Shown here: piece after piece, positions 42,432 to 51,725 of the stretch
Layout: the number at the start of each line of letters is the position of its first letter
Numbering within the stretch: the first letter of the stretch is position 1
Assembly (NCBI RefSeq): GCF_002723955.1
Contig: NZ_BEWN01000001.1
Span: forward strand, 1 to 64,000
DNA from: Gluconobacter frateurii
Lineage (GTDB): Bacteria > Pseudomonadota > Alphaproteobacteria > Acetobacterales > Acetobacteraceae
DNA length: 64,000 nt
Reading direction: 5' to 3'
The notes under the pieces: model-generated
Database searches by the model: none
Seen by the model: only the letters and a program-made list of their open reading frames with translations
Told to the model about the DNA's origin: nothing
Position numbers and translations under genes: made by a program

Positions 42432-44189
42432 CTACAGAGGGCGGTCCAGTCCTGCGACCAGACTGCCAGCCGGAAGGTGTCCGGGATGGCGGTTCAGGAC
42501 CGTTTCGTAGAACACCGTTTCGGGGTCTGTAAATTTGGCGGCCTCTTTGCCAAGGTTGATGGCTATCGTCAGTAGGCTGCCATTTGCCAACGTCCAGCGC
42601 GCAACAACGGCCTTGTCTCCCAGAATGTCAGCTCCGGCGCTGTAAGCTCCTTTCAGATGAGGTGTAATTTTCGAGTGGCGGAGGGACAGGAGTTCTCGCG
42701 TCATGGCCAGCCATGCCTGCCCTGCTGGGGACTCTCGCTGGCTCCGGTCAGGCTTGGACAGTCTGAAGGTTTTGGGGTCGATGGGGTTAGGGAGCGTTTT
42801 GAGGATCTCCGGATCTGTCAGGTTACAGTACTCCGCAAACTGCTCTTCACGCCCGAGAACGACTTTCTTGCCGATTTCACCGTGAAAATCCGAGAAGAAA
42901 TAGAATGGCGTCGTTGAGCCCCATTCTTCTCCAAGGAAAAGCATGGGCGTCATGGGGCAGAGCAATAGCAGAGCGTAAGCGGCGCGAAAGGCGGCAGGGT
43001 TCGAAAGGGTAATCAACCGTTCCCCGAGCGGGCGGTTGCCGATTTGATCATGGTTCTGCAAGAACGTGACGAACTTGGTGGAGGGCAGGTCACTGCTTGG
43101 CGTGCCACGTGCCTTTTTTCGGGGCGGGAAATACTCGCCCTGCCAGGCTAATCCTTCCGTTAAAACCCGCTTGAGAAGGGCTGTTGTTTCCGTATGGAAG
43201 GGCAGGAAAAATCCCTTGTCCTCACCACTAAGCATGACGGTCAGGGTGTGGTGCCAGTCCTCGCACCACTGTCCCGAATAACCGTCACGTAGTAGTCCGG
43301 AATCGTTGTTTTCGTTTTCAAGAATGAGATGGACATGACGTCCTTTCTCGATGGTTTTATGGATGCGGCTCTGAAGTTTATAGAACCATTTTCTATCCGT
43401 AATGGCCCATGCTGCGTCGATCCGTAGTCCATCGAAACGATATTCCATTAGCCAGTACAGCGCATTGTCGATAAAGAAATCGGCAACAATCGGATTATGG
43501 AAATCAATGCCATCTCCCCATGGCGTATCATAGCGTGGGTCGAAGAAGCCTTTGGCATATTCCAGAAGGTAATTTCCGTCCGGGCCGAAGTGATTATAGA
43601 CCACATCCAGAAAGACCATCAGGCCCAAAGAATGGGCGTGATCGATCAGCTCCTTGAGGTCATCCGGACGACCATAGGCAGGAGTTGGAGCATAAACGAG
43701 AACGCCGTCATAACCCCAGTTCCAGTGCCCGCTGAAACTGTTGACGGGCATGAACTGAACGGTTGTGATGCCAAGGTCGGCCAGTTCCTGAAGCCGGGCT
43801 TTCATACCCTCGTAATTGCCTTCAAGACCGAGATGCGTCTCGTAAATGATTGTCTCTTCCCAGGGGCGTCCTTTCCAGTCTGGATGTTTCCAGTCGTAGG
43901 AGTCCGGGTCCAGAACTTCGCTGCGTCCATGAACGCCGTCGGGCTGAAAGCGGCTTGCAGGGTCTGTAACCGTTATTTCGTCCCGGACCCTGTAAAAGTA
44001 TCGCGCACCGGCCCCACAGGGGGCCTCGGCCGTAAATGTGCCGTCAGAGTGGCGCCGCATGGTGAGGGGCGGCAGGTCTTCCACTTCCACAGAAACCTTG
44101 TCGCAGGAAGGTGCCCAGAGCGTGAAACGCGTGCGATCCGGAGCAATAAGTTCTGCGCCGAAGCGGTTCCTGAACCTGAATGAAGACAT
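42432..44189 (-). CDS. treZ: Malto-oligosyltrehalose trehalohydrolase TreZ
   Basis: A 585-residue GH13 enzyme. The N-terminal E-set domain (FTLWAPSCDKVSVEVEDLP) is followed by the barrel: WEETIIYETHLGLEGNYEGMKARL, FSGHWNWGYDGVLVYAP, VFLDVVYNHFGPDGNYL, nucleophile in FDGLRIDAAWAI, acid/base Glu in LILENENN, and FLQNHDQIGNRPLGERL. TreZ cuts trehalose from maltooligosyltrehalose made by TreY. No treY lies in this window, so the partner must be elsewhere, or the enzyme works on other ends. It follows glgB with an 18-base gap on the minus strand and is the last gene of that transcript. Confidence 0.94.
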   Translation of the reverse strand: MSSFRFRNRFGAELIAPDRTRFTLWAPSCDKVSVEVEDLPPLTMRRHSDGTFTAEAPCGAGARYFYRVRDEITVTDPASRFQPDGVHGRSEVLDPDSYDWKHPDWKGRPWEETIIYETHLGLEGNYEGMKARLQELADLGITTVQFMPVNSFSGHWNWGYDGVLVYAPTPAYGRPDDLKELIDHAHSLGLMVFLDVVYNHFGPDGNYLLEYAKGFFDPRYDTPWGDGIDFHNPIVADFFIDNALYWLMEYRFDGLRIDAAWAITDRKWFYKLQSRIHKTIEKGRHVHLILENENNDSGLLRDGYSGQWCEDWHHTLTVMLSGEDKGFFLPFHTETTALLKRVLTEGLAWQGEYFPPRKKARGTPSSDLPSTKFVTFLQNHDQIGNRPLGERLITLSNPAAFRAAYALLLLCPMTPMLFLGEEWGSTTPFYFFSDFHGEIGKKVVLGREEQFAEYCNLTDPEILKTLPNPIDPKTFRLSKPDRSQRESPAGQAWLAMTRELLSLRHSKITPHLKGAYSAGADILGDKAVVARWTLANGSLLTIAINLGKEAAKFTDPETVFYETVLNRHPGHLPAGSLVAGLDRPL

Positions 44190-44207
44190 GGGGATTGACC
44201 CTTTTTC

Positions 44208-46409
44208 TCAGGAGGCGGGAGAAAGATAGAGCACGGCCAGTGGAGGTAGTGTCAGAGTGACGGACTGTCCCATGCCATGGGCGGGAATGTCCTGCGCATA
44301 AACCTGTCCCTGATTTCCTAGATTGCTTCCTCCAAGGGCTTGTGCATCGGTATTGAGCAACTCCCGCCATACACCGCCCCATGGGACGCCAATGCGGTAA
44401 TCCATGCGAGGGACCGGCGTCATGTTTCCGACAACCAGAACTGGCGGGGACCCCGGAGCCTGCCTGAGCCATGCGAAAACAGCGTTCTGGGTGTCATCCG
44501 CGATGATCCACTGAAAACCTTCGTAGCTGTCTTCAAGGGCATGCAGGGCGGGCAAATGCCGATAAAGCCTGTTCAGAGATTGGATCGTGTCATGCACACC
44601 GCGTCCGTAATGGTCGGACAGCCGATACCAGGCGAGTTCTCCTTCGTGATCCCATTCTTCTGGTTGGGCGAGTTCCCCACCCATAAACAGGAGTTTGCGG
44701 CCAGGATATGCCCACATCAGGGCATAGAGCGCACGGAGATTGGCATGTTTTTGCCAGTCATCTCCTGGCATTTTGGCCAGAAGGGATCCTTTTCCGTGAA
44801 CAACCTCGTCATGGGAAAGAGGCAGGATGAAGCGCTCAGAATAGGCGTAAACCATCCCGAATGTGAGGTCCGAGGCATGGTACCCCCGCCAGAGCGGGTC
44901 ACGCTCCATATAGCGCAGCGTGTCATGCATCCATCCCATATTCCACTTGTAGTCGAACCCGAGCCCACCTGTTCGCGCCGAAGCGGTTACACCCGGCCAG
45001 GATGTTGATTCTTCTGCAATCAGGAGTGTGTCCGGATGCAGCTCATGCAATGTTTCGGAGAGGTGATGCAGGAAATTAACAGCTTCCAAATTTTCGCGAC
45101 CACCATGAATGTTGGGGCGCCATTCTCCGTCTTTACGACTGTAGTCCCGGTACAGCATGGATGCGACGGCATCGACACGCAGACCGTCGATATGGAACTG
45201 TTCCAGCCAGTGAAGGGCACTTCCTGCCAGAAAGCCGCAGACCTCATTGCGTCCATAATTGTAAATCAGTGTGTGCCAATCCTGATGGTAGCCTTCCTGT
45301 GGATCAGCATGTTCGTACAGGTGTGTGCCGTCGAACTGGCTGAGACCGTGCTGATCGGCAGGGAAATGCGCAGGCACCCAGTCAATGATGACGCCTAGAC
45401 CCGCCTGATGGCACCGATCGACAAATCGCGCGAATTGCGCGCGTGAGCCGTGACGCACCGTAGGGGCATAGAGGCTCAGGGGCTGGTACCCCCAGGAACC
45501 AGAAAAAGGATATTCCGCAATCGGAAGAAGCTCCAGATGTGTGAAGCCCAGGTCCTGAAGATACGGGATGAGCGTGTCTCCCAGTTCGTCCCAGCTGATG
45601 ATGTCATGACCGTGCTGAGGGTGCCGCCAGGAGGGGGCGTGCATTTCGTAGATTGAGATGGGGGCCGTACTGGCCTGCCGGGTCTGACGTGTGGTCATCC
45701 ACTCATCATCATGCCACTCAAACATATCCGGAGCCGCGACAACGGATGCGTTGGCGGGCGGCAGTTCAGCGACTTTGGCGTAAGGATCGGCTTTGGCGGG
45801 AAGGACTTTCCCGGAATGGGAGACTAGTTCGTATTTGTATCGTTCTCCGGCCTGTACGCCAGGAATAAAAAGCTCCCAAACACCCGACCCATGGCGGAGG
45901 CGCATGCAGTGTCTTCGTCCATCCCAGATGTTGAAGTCACCAACAACCGAAACACGCCGGGCATTTGGTGCCCAGACCGCAAAACGCACGCCTGACACAC
46001 CCCCCACCGTCATCGGGATGGCCCCCATCATGCGGTCAATCTGCTGATGCTTTCCTTCTGAAAACAGATAAAGGTCCATATCTCCGAGCAGCAGATCAAA
46101 GCTGTAAGGATCGTGGGTTTCCTGCCAGGCATCTGCCCAGCGGATACGGAGATAATACCGTGCCGAGCGTGGCAGGGTGGCTGAATACAGCCCACGGTCA
46201 TCAATGCGGCGCATGATTTTTTCGATGGTTTGCCCGGATGACTGCTCCACCATCAGATGGACTTCCAGAGCATCAGGGTAGAAGACCCTGACAACATCCT
46301 GCCGATGGTCCCGGTGCCGTCCCAACAGTGCGAAAGGGTCTCCGCACTGGCCAGTCATAAGAGTGTCAATCATGGATTGCAGTGCAGGATCGACCGTACG
46401 AGCAAGCAT
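44208..46409 (-). CDS. glgB: 1,4-alpha-glucan branching enzyme GlgB
   Basis: A 733-residue GlgB with the N1 domain (about 20-110: GDPFALLGRHRDHRQDVVRVF), the CBM48 N2 domain (GVRFAVWAPNARRVSVVGDFN), the GH13 barrel (ELLPIAEYPFSGSWGYQPLS, nucleophile in GLRVDAVASMLYRDYSR, acid in LIAEESTSWPG, FSHDE-like LSHDEVVHGKGSL) and the C-terminal domain. It creates alpha-1,6 branches in glycogen. It lies 11 bases after glgA on the minus strand. Confidence 0.97.
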   Translation of the reverse strand: MLARTVDPALQSMIDTLMTGQCGDPFALLGRHRDHRQDVVRVFYPDALEVHLMVEQSSGQTIEKIMRRIDDRGLYSATLPRSARYYLRIRWADAWQETHDPYSFDLLLGDMDLYLFSEGKHQQIDRMMGAIPMTVGGVSGVRFAVWAPNARRVSVVGDFNIWDGRRHCMRLRHGSGVWELFIPGVQAGERYKYELVSHSGKVLPAKADPYAKVAELPPANASVVAAPDMFEWHDDEWMTTRQTRQASTAPISIYEMHAPSWRHPQHGHDIISWDELGDTLIPYLQDLGFTHLELLPIAEYPFSGSWGYQPLSLYAPTVRHGSRAQFARFVDRCHQAGLGVIIDWVPAHFPADQHGLSQFDGTHLYEHADPQEGYHQDWHTLIYNYGRNEVCGFLAGSALHWLEQFHIDGLRVDAVASMLYRDYSRKDGEWRPNIHGGRENLEAVNFLHHLSETLHELHPDTLLIAEESTSWPGVTASARTGGLGFDYKWNMGWMHDTLRYMERDPLWRGYHASDLTFGMVYAYSERFILPLSHDEVVHGKGSLLAKMPGDDWQKHANLRALYALMWAYPGRKLLFMGGELAQPEEWDHEGELAWYRLSDHYGRGVHDTIQSLNRLYRHLPALHALEDSYEGFQWIIADDTQNAVFAWLRQAPGSPPVLVVGNMTPVPRMDYRIGVPWGGVWRELLNTDAQALGGSNLGNQGQVYAQDIPAHGMGQSVTLTLPPLAVLYLSPAS

Positions 46410-46420
46410 AGAACAGACTT

Positions 46421-48061
46421 TCAGGGGCGGGTGCCCGTACGCGGTGGAAATGGAACAAGAGACGAGGTTGTCGTACCCGATGCCGTGCGCGGCATACGGG
46501 CAACCTGACGTGACAGGCGTGGTCGGGCTGAGTTGGGATCGGCGCGCCTGGGAGCGATATCAGTGCCCGTATCCGTCATGATTGTTTCGTGTCCGGACAT
46601 TTCATGGAGAAGCTGCGCATATTGAGCGGCTTTTCCGTTCCAGGAGACATCATGCAGAGCGCCGTTGCGCTGCATCCGTGCCCAGACGGCTTTCTGGCGA
46701 AACAGGGTCTGGGCCCGACGGATGGCAAGATACAGCATGTCTTCCGTTGTGGGAGAGAACAGAATGCCGTTCGCCACACCTTCCGAGACAGCAGCGGAAT
46801 TGGCGTCGATGATCGTATCGCTCAAGCCGCCGACACGAGCTGCAATGGGAATTGATCCATACCGGAGCGCGTGAAACTGCGTCAGGCCGCATGGTTCGAA
46901 CCGTGACGGTATCAAAGAGGCATCGACGGCAGAATGTAATCTGTGGCCGAGTGTTTCGCTGTAGCGAAGATGGCAAACGAAATTGTCAGGATAGCGGCTT
47001 CGAAGGGCCGCGAATTCCTGCATAATTGTTTCATCGCCAACTCCCACTACGGCAAGCTGGATGTTCTCCTGGAACAGGCGGGGGGCGAGACGGGCGAGAA
47101 GGTCCGCTCCTTTCTGGGTCGTCAGGCGACTCACCATCCCGAGCAGCAGGGCATCCGCTTTTTGGGGAAGGCCAAATTCAGCCTGAAAAACGCGCTTGTT
47201 GGCGCGCCGCGCCATGATGTCTCCCACGGCGTACGGAAAGAAGACAGACGGGTCCGTCATGGGGTTCCATTCCCGAAGGTCTACGCCGTTCAGGATACCT
47301 GTGAGAACGTTCGAGCGTGCCCGCAGAACACCATCCAGGCCCATGCCTTCTTCGGGTGTCTGGATCTCTTCGACATAGGTTGGAGAGACACTGATCAGTC
47401 TGTCAGAAAGCTGAAGGGCACCTTTCATGAAACTGATCTGCCCATAATATTCGAGCTGGTCGGACGTGAAGGACCAGTCAGGCAGGCCAAATGTCTGGAG
47501 CATGTCACGGGGGTAAAGCCCCTGAAACGCCAGATTATGGATGACATGTGCAACTGGAGGGGTGGCCCCTTCCATATAGCGCAGATAGGGAGCCACAAGT
47601 CCGGCGTGCCAGTCGTGGGTCAGAACGGCTTCTGGTTTCCAGTCAGGAAGAAGACCGGCGGCAATGAGTGCAGCCGCGCGGCACAAAACAGCATAACGAA
47701 GTCCATTATCCGCCCATGGTTGGCCTGTGGCGTCGAGATAAGGGTTCCCAGGCCGATCATAGAGTGAGGGGACATCAAGCGCATAGATCGTATTACCATC
47801 GGCACGCCCGTGCCAGACCGTAACCGCATGACCCAGAACGTTATTAATCCGGATCGTTTCTTCTTTGTTGGAAAGCGCGCGCAGGACAGATGGATAGCCT
47901 GGAAGTATTGTCCGTGTGCTGACACCCTGCCGCTCAAGAGCCGGAGGGAGAGAACCAACAACATCACCCAGCCCTCCGGTTTTGACGAAAGGATACATTT
48001 CAGCAGCGACAGACAAGAGCTGTAGCTCCCGCTTGGCCGGAGTGGGCGTATTCTGCGCCAT
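46421..48061 (-). CDS. glgA: Glycogen synthase GlgA
   Basis: A 546-residue GT5 starch synthase. The N-terminal ADP-glucose-binding loop is KTGGLGDVVGSLPPAL; the C-terminal part has GMVSRLTTQKGADLLARL, SRFEPCGLTQFHALRYG and VGGLSDTI. The start at 48061 opens MAQNTPTPAKREL; upstream codons have no support. The last about 60 residues form a low-complexity Arg/Pro-rich tail (APRRADPNSARPRLS onward) that the standard 477-residue enzyme lacks. glgC, which makes ADP-glucose, is not in this window. It is the first gene of glgA-glgB-treZ, divergent from glgX. Confidence 0.95.
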   Translation of the reverse strand: MAQNTPTPAKRELQLLSVAAEMYPFVKTGGLGDVVGSLPPALERQGVSTRTILPGYPSVLRALSNKEETIRINNVLGHAVTVWHGRADGNTIYALDVPSLYDRPGNPYLDATGQPWADNGLRYAVLCRAAALIAAGLLPDWKPEAVLTHDWHAGLVAPYLRYMEGATPPVAHVIHNLAFQGLYPRDMLQTFGLPDWSFTSDQLEYYGQISFMKGALQLSDRLISVSPTYVEEIQTPEEGMGLDGVLRARSNVLTGILNGVDLREWNPMTDPSVFFPYAVGDIMARRANKRVFQAEFGLPQKADALLLGMVSRLTTQKGADLLARLAPRLFQENIQLAVVGVGDETIMQEFAALRSRYPDNFVCHLRYSETLGHRLHSAVDASLIPSRFEPCGLTQFHALRYGSIPIAARVGGLSDTIIDANSAAVSEGVANGILFSPTTEDMLYLAIRRAQTLFRQKAVWARMQRNGALHDVSWNGKAAQYAQLLHEMSGHETIMTDTGTDIAPRRADPNSARPRLSRQVARMPRTASGTTTSSLVPFPPRTGTRP

Positions 48062-48271
48062 CACACACACCCTTCTTGTTATCCGGCCCACATATTGGGG
48101 ACGTTGGTTAATTTTTGGCTTTCTGATGGCACAACGCCTGATGAGGGGTGTTGGAAACGAAGTCACGGATAAGTGATCGCCTCTTTCCGAGGCTACTTTT
48201 GCGTTAGGCCTTTGAAGGCTGCGCGGCTCTGCCAGGGGGCAGGAAAACCGGCTCGCGTCTTTTCTGGAACA

Positions 48272-50431
48272 ATGAGTATGAGCGGTTCGCGCCAGAAGGG
48301 ATTACAGGAAGGAACCCCCAATCGTCTGGGGGCCATGTTTGAAAATGACGGGGTCAATTTCGCAGTTTTTTCAGCGCATGCAAAAGCGGTTGACGTGTGC
48401 CTGTTCGATGACGACGGTGTGAGGGAAACGGATCGGATCCGCCTTCCGGAATATACCGATCATGTCTTTCATGGCTGGGTTCCGGACCTTCGGCCAGGAC
48501 AGCTTTATGGTTATAGGGTTCATGGTCCTTATGAGCCTGATGAAGGGCACCGTTTTAATCCGAACAAGCTTCTGCTCGATCCATACGCCAGAGCATTTCA
48601 GGGGGACCTGAAATGGGATCCTTCCCTTTTTGGATATGAATTGGGGCACGCAGACCAGGATCTGAGCTTCAGCTCCGCGGACAGCGCAGCATTTGTACCG
48701 AAAGCGATCATTATTGATCCGACGCCTCAGCATTTCGATCATCCCAATACATCCTGGGCGGATACGGTTATTTATGAGATGCACGTCAAGGGCTACACAA
48801 AATTACACCCGGATGTGCCGGAAAAAATTCGTGGCACGTATGCAGGTCTCTCCAATCCGGCACTTTTGAAAAGTATTCGGGAACTGGGTGTTACGGCGGT
48901 CGAATTCCTGCCGGTTCAGAGCTTCGTCAACAGTAAGTTCCTGGCGGATAAAGGGCTGAGCAATTACTGGGGATACAATACGATCGGCTTTTTTGCACCC
49001 GAAAGCCATTACGCGTCCGATCCGTATAACGCTGCTCAGGAGTTTCGTGCTCTGGTCCGTGCATGCCACGAGGTCGGCCTCGAAGTCATTCTGGATGTGG
49101 TTTACAACCATACGGCGGAAGGGAACGAGCTTGGGCCTACGCTCTCTTTCCGGGGACTGGATAATGTTTCCTATTATCGTCTGATGCCAGACAGTAAAAG
49201 ACATTACATAAACGAAACAGGTACGGGAAACACATTCAGCCTGACGCATCTGAATTGCATCCGGTTCGTAGCTGACAGTCTCCGGTATTGGGTTGAAGAA
49301 ATGGGGGTCGATGGATTTAGATTCGACCTTGCAACGATATTGGCTCGCGAAGAAGATGGATTCCATAATGATTCCACGTTTCTTCGCGTCTGCCAGCAGG
49401 ACCCCGTGCTCTCCCATGTCAAATTAATTGCCGAGCCTTGGGATGTTGGACCGGGAGGCTATCAGGTAGGAAATTTTCCGCCGGGCTGGGCAGAGTGGAA
49501 CGATGTATTCCGCGATACGACACGTGACTTCTGGCGAGGCGAAGCTAAATCGGCTGAACTGGCACCCAGACTGCTTGCCAGCCCTGATCGGTTCAACCAC
49601 AGCGGACGCCGCACATGGGCCAGCGTGAATTTTGTCACGGCTCATGATGGTTTCACGCTCATGGATTGCGTGTCTTACAACGAGCGCCATAACGAAGCGA
49701 ATGGGGAAGACGGGAAAGACGGCTCGCCAGACAACCGGTCTTACAATTACGGTGTAGAAGGACCGACGGACAACCCCGACATCAATGCCGTCCGCTGGCG
49801 TCAGTGCCGGAATATGCTGTCCACCCTGCTTTTGTCTCAGGGAACGCCGATGATCGTGGCGGGGGATGAATTCGGTCGCACGCAACAGGGCAACAACAAC
49901 GCCTATTGTCAGGATAGTGAAATTTCCTGGCTGCACTGGGACATCAGCGATGAGGGCAAACGGCTTCAGTCTTTTGTAAAGCGTCTGACCGAACTTCGGC
50001 ATCGCTATCCGATCCTCCATCGCAGTCGCTTTCTCACGGAAGCCTATAACAAGGAACTGGATGTTCAGGAGCTAAGCTGGGTCACGGCGACCGGTGGTCT
50101 GATGATGCCTGAAGACTGGCAGCACGATCAGTGTTTTGGTCTCATGATCGATGGGCGCAGTCAGAGAAGCGGCATCATGAGGCGCGGATCGGATGCGACG
50201 GTTCTGATTGTGTTCAATGGGTGGAAAGAGGCCGTTCCCTTCATTCTGCCAGAAACAAACGAGGGTCGCTGGAAACTTCTGCTTGATACAAACCAGCCGG
50301 ATGCAGGAGCGGAGGTTGAGAAAGAGGTCTTCGAGCAGAAGTTCGAATACACCGTTACGGGACACTCCGTGCTTTTGCTGGAACTGATCTGCCGGGATGG
50401 AGGAGAGTGCAAGGACGGGGGCGCAAACTAG
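48272..50431 (+). CDS. glgX: Glycogen debranching enzyme GlgX
   Basis: A 719-residue GH13 isoamylase-type enzyme. The CBM48 domain ([24 protein letters not shown]) precedes the barrel: [55 protein letters not shown], nucleophile in [12 protein letters not shown], Glu in [27 protein letters not shown]. It removes branches from limit dextrins made during glycogen breakdown. The start at 48272 is selected because the protein family begins shortly after; a second ATG lies at 48278. The 210-base divergent spacer to glgA holds promoters for both directions but no clear palindromic operator. Confidence 0.95.
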   Translation: MSMSGSRQKGLQEGTPNRLGAMFENDGVNFAVFSAHAKAVDVCLFDDDGVRETDRIRLPEYTDHVFHGWVPDLRPGQLYGYRVHGPYEPDEGHRFNPNKLLLDPYARAFQGDLKWDPSLFGYELGHADQDLSFSSADSAAFVPKAIIIDPTPQHFDHPNTSWADTVIYEMHVKGYTKLHPDVPEKIRGTYAGLSNPALLKSIRELGVTAVEFLPVQSFVNSKFLADKGLSNYWGYNTIGFFAPESHYASDPYNAAQEFRALVRACHEVGLEVILDVVYNHTAEGNELGPTLSFRGLDNVSYYRLMPDSKRHYINETGTGNTFSLTHLNCIRFVADSLRYWVEEMGVDGFRFDLATILAREEDGFHNDSTFLRVCQQDPVLSHVKLIAEPWDVGPGGYQVGNFPPGWAEWNDVFRDTTRDFWRGEAKSAELAPRLLASPDRFNHSGRRTWASVNFVTAHDGFTLMDCVSYNERHNEANGEDGKDGSPDNRSYNYGVEGPTDNPDINAVRWRQCRNMLSTLLLSQGTPMIVAGDEFGRTQQGNNNAYCQDSEISWLHWDISDEGKRLQSFVKRLTELRHRYPILHRSRFLTEAYNKELDVQELSWVTATGGLMMPEDWQHDQCFGLMIDGRSQRSGIMRRGSDATVLIVFNGWKEAVPFILPETNEGRWKLLLDTNQPDAGAEVEKEVFEQKFEYTVTGHSVLLLELICRDGGECKDGGAN

Positions 50432-50498
50432 GTTGCTGTTGCATCTGAGGCGCTCCTCACGAACAATGGTTCAATCTGTCAAAGGAAAGGAACATTTC

Positions 50499-50687
50499 AT
50501 GCGTCTCATTCTGGCACTGCTTCTGCCGTGGCTTCAGTTCTTCACCATTGGTCGCCCGTTCGCGGGGATTATCTGCCTGTTTCTTCAGGTGACGGTCATT
50601 GGGTGGATCCCGGCTGCAATCTGGTCCGTCTATGCGCTCAGCCAGTATCGGACTGACCAGAAAATCTCCGCCGCCCGCCGCGGTTGA
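50499..50687 (+). CDS. Pmp3/YqaE-like small membrane peptide
   Basis: A 62-residue protein with two hydrophobic helices: LILALLLPWLQFFTIGRPFAG and VTVIGWIPAAIWSVYALSQY, the layout of the Pmp3/YqaE stress-linked membrane peptides. GGAAAGGAAC precedes the ATG by 6 to 10 bases. It stands after glgX (67-base gap) and is followed by a strong terminator. The second half of the Pmp3 motif (PPxIHAxY) is changed to PAAIWSVY. Its role in membrane potential or stress is inferred from the family. Confidence 0.75.
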   Translation: MRLILALLLPWLQFFTIGRPFAGIICLFLQVTVIGWIPAAIWSVYALSQYRTDQKISAARRG

Positions 50688-50700
50688 GTTTCAAAAACAG

Positions 50701-50735
50701 AAAAACCCGGGTCCAGTCAGGGCCCGGGTTTTTTT
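50701..50735. terminator. Bidirectional intrinsic terminator
   Basis: AAAAACCCGGG (50701-50711) and CCCGGGTTTTTTT (50723-50735) form a GC-rich stem with an A-tract on the left and T-tract on the right, so it ends transcription of the Pmp3-like gene and of the convergent SDR gene. Confidence 0.93.
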
Positions 50736-50755
50736 ATTCGTGCTGTCTGCGGGCT

Positions 50756-51550
50756 TTAGATCGTATCCACCGTGCCGCCGTCCACGCGCAATGCCGCTCC
50801 CGTTGTGGCAGAAGCGAGAGGAGAGGCAGCATAGACGACCATATTTGCCACCTCATCTACCGTTGCCATGCGCTGAAGAATGTTGCTGGGTCTATGCTTC
50901 TTCACAAAATCCGATGCCAGTTCGGCAACAGGCTGGGTGCTGTCCGGATTCTGGGCTTTCAGCATGGCTTCAACGCCTTCCGATAACGTCGGTCCGGGCA
51001 GGATGGAATTGACCGTCACATTTGTGCCGGACATGTCCTTGGCTAGTCCACGGGCCAAGCCGAGCATGGCCGTCTTGCTGACGCCGTAATCAATCATTTC
51101 GACGGGAATATTGATTGCGGATTCAGAAGCAATGAACAGAACGCGTCCCCAGTTACGCTCTTTCATTCCTGGCATATATGCCCGCGCAAGACGAACTCCG
51201 GAAAAGAGGTTCACTTCAAAAAGCTTCTGCCAGCTTTCATCCGTAGTTTTGAAAAAATCGTTCGGTCCGAAAATACCTGCGTTGTTGACGAGAATGTCCA
51301 CGTTACTTTCTGCCGAGACGAGGGCATCGCAGCCTTCTGGCGTACCGACATCAGCGACGACACTGCGAAAGCTGCCTCCGGGGACATGGGCACGCAGCTT
51401 TTCCAGTGCCCCATCAAGAGTGTCCTGTTTGCGTCCATTAATAATAACCGTGGCGTCGGCTTCTGCCAGGCGGCGGGCAATGGCCAGACCAATTCCACCG
51501 GTGGAGCCGGTTACCAGGGCGGTGCGGCCGCTCAGATCAATACCCAGCAT
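50756..51550 (-). CDS. Classical SDR-family oxidoreductase
   Basis: A 264-residue classical short-chain dehydrogenase/reductase. The cofactor motif TGSTGGIG is at residues 14-21, NNAG at about 89-92, the catalytic Ser142 and Tyr155-x3-Lys159 in the SESA and YGVSK segments, and the C-terminal GAALRVDGGTVDTI closes the fold. Arg40 after strand 2 favours NADP over NAD. The start at 51550 follows AAGGAGAT. The substrate is unknown; divergent from a large histidine kinase, which may be incidental. Confidence 0.93.
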   Translation of the reverse strand: MLGIDLSGRTALVTGSTGGIGLAIARRLAEADATVIINGRKQDTLDGALEKLRAHVPGGSFRSVVADVGTPEGCDALVSAESNVDILVNNAGIFGPNDFFKTTDESWQKLFEVNLFSGVRLARAYMPGMKERNWGRVLFIASESAINIPVEMIDYGVSKTAMLGLARGLAKDMSGTNVTVNSILPGPTLSEGVEAMLKAQNPDSTQPVAELASDFVKKHRPSNILQRMATVDEVANMVVYAASPLASATTGAALRVDGGTVDTI

Positions 51551-51725
51551 GATGAAATCTCCTTCGAATGAAATGTTTGTGACTCTGGCAACGTCTGATC
51601 CGAGGCAAAGTCGCATGAAGCTTGCGCAAAAGACCAGATACGATAGCAGGACGAACCGTCAGGGATATGCTAGAATTAGCTGCTCTACTGTCTCGTTATT
51701 GGGCAAGAGGTGACCGGGGAAACAC

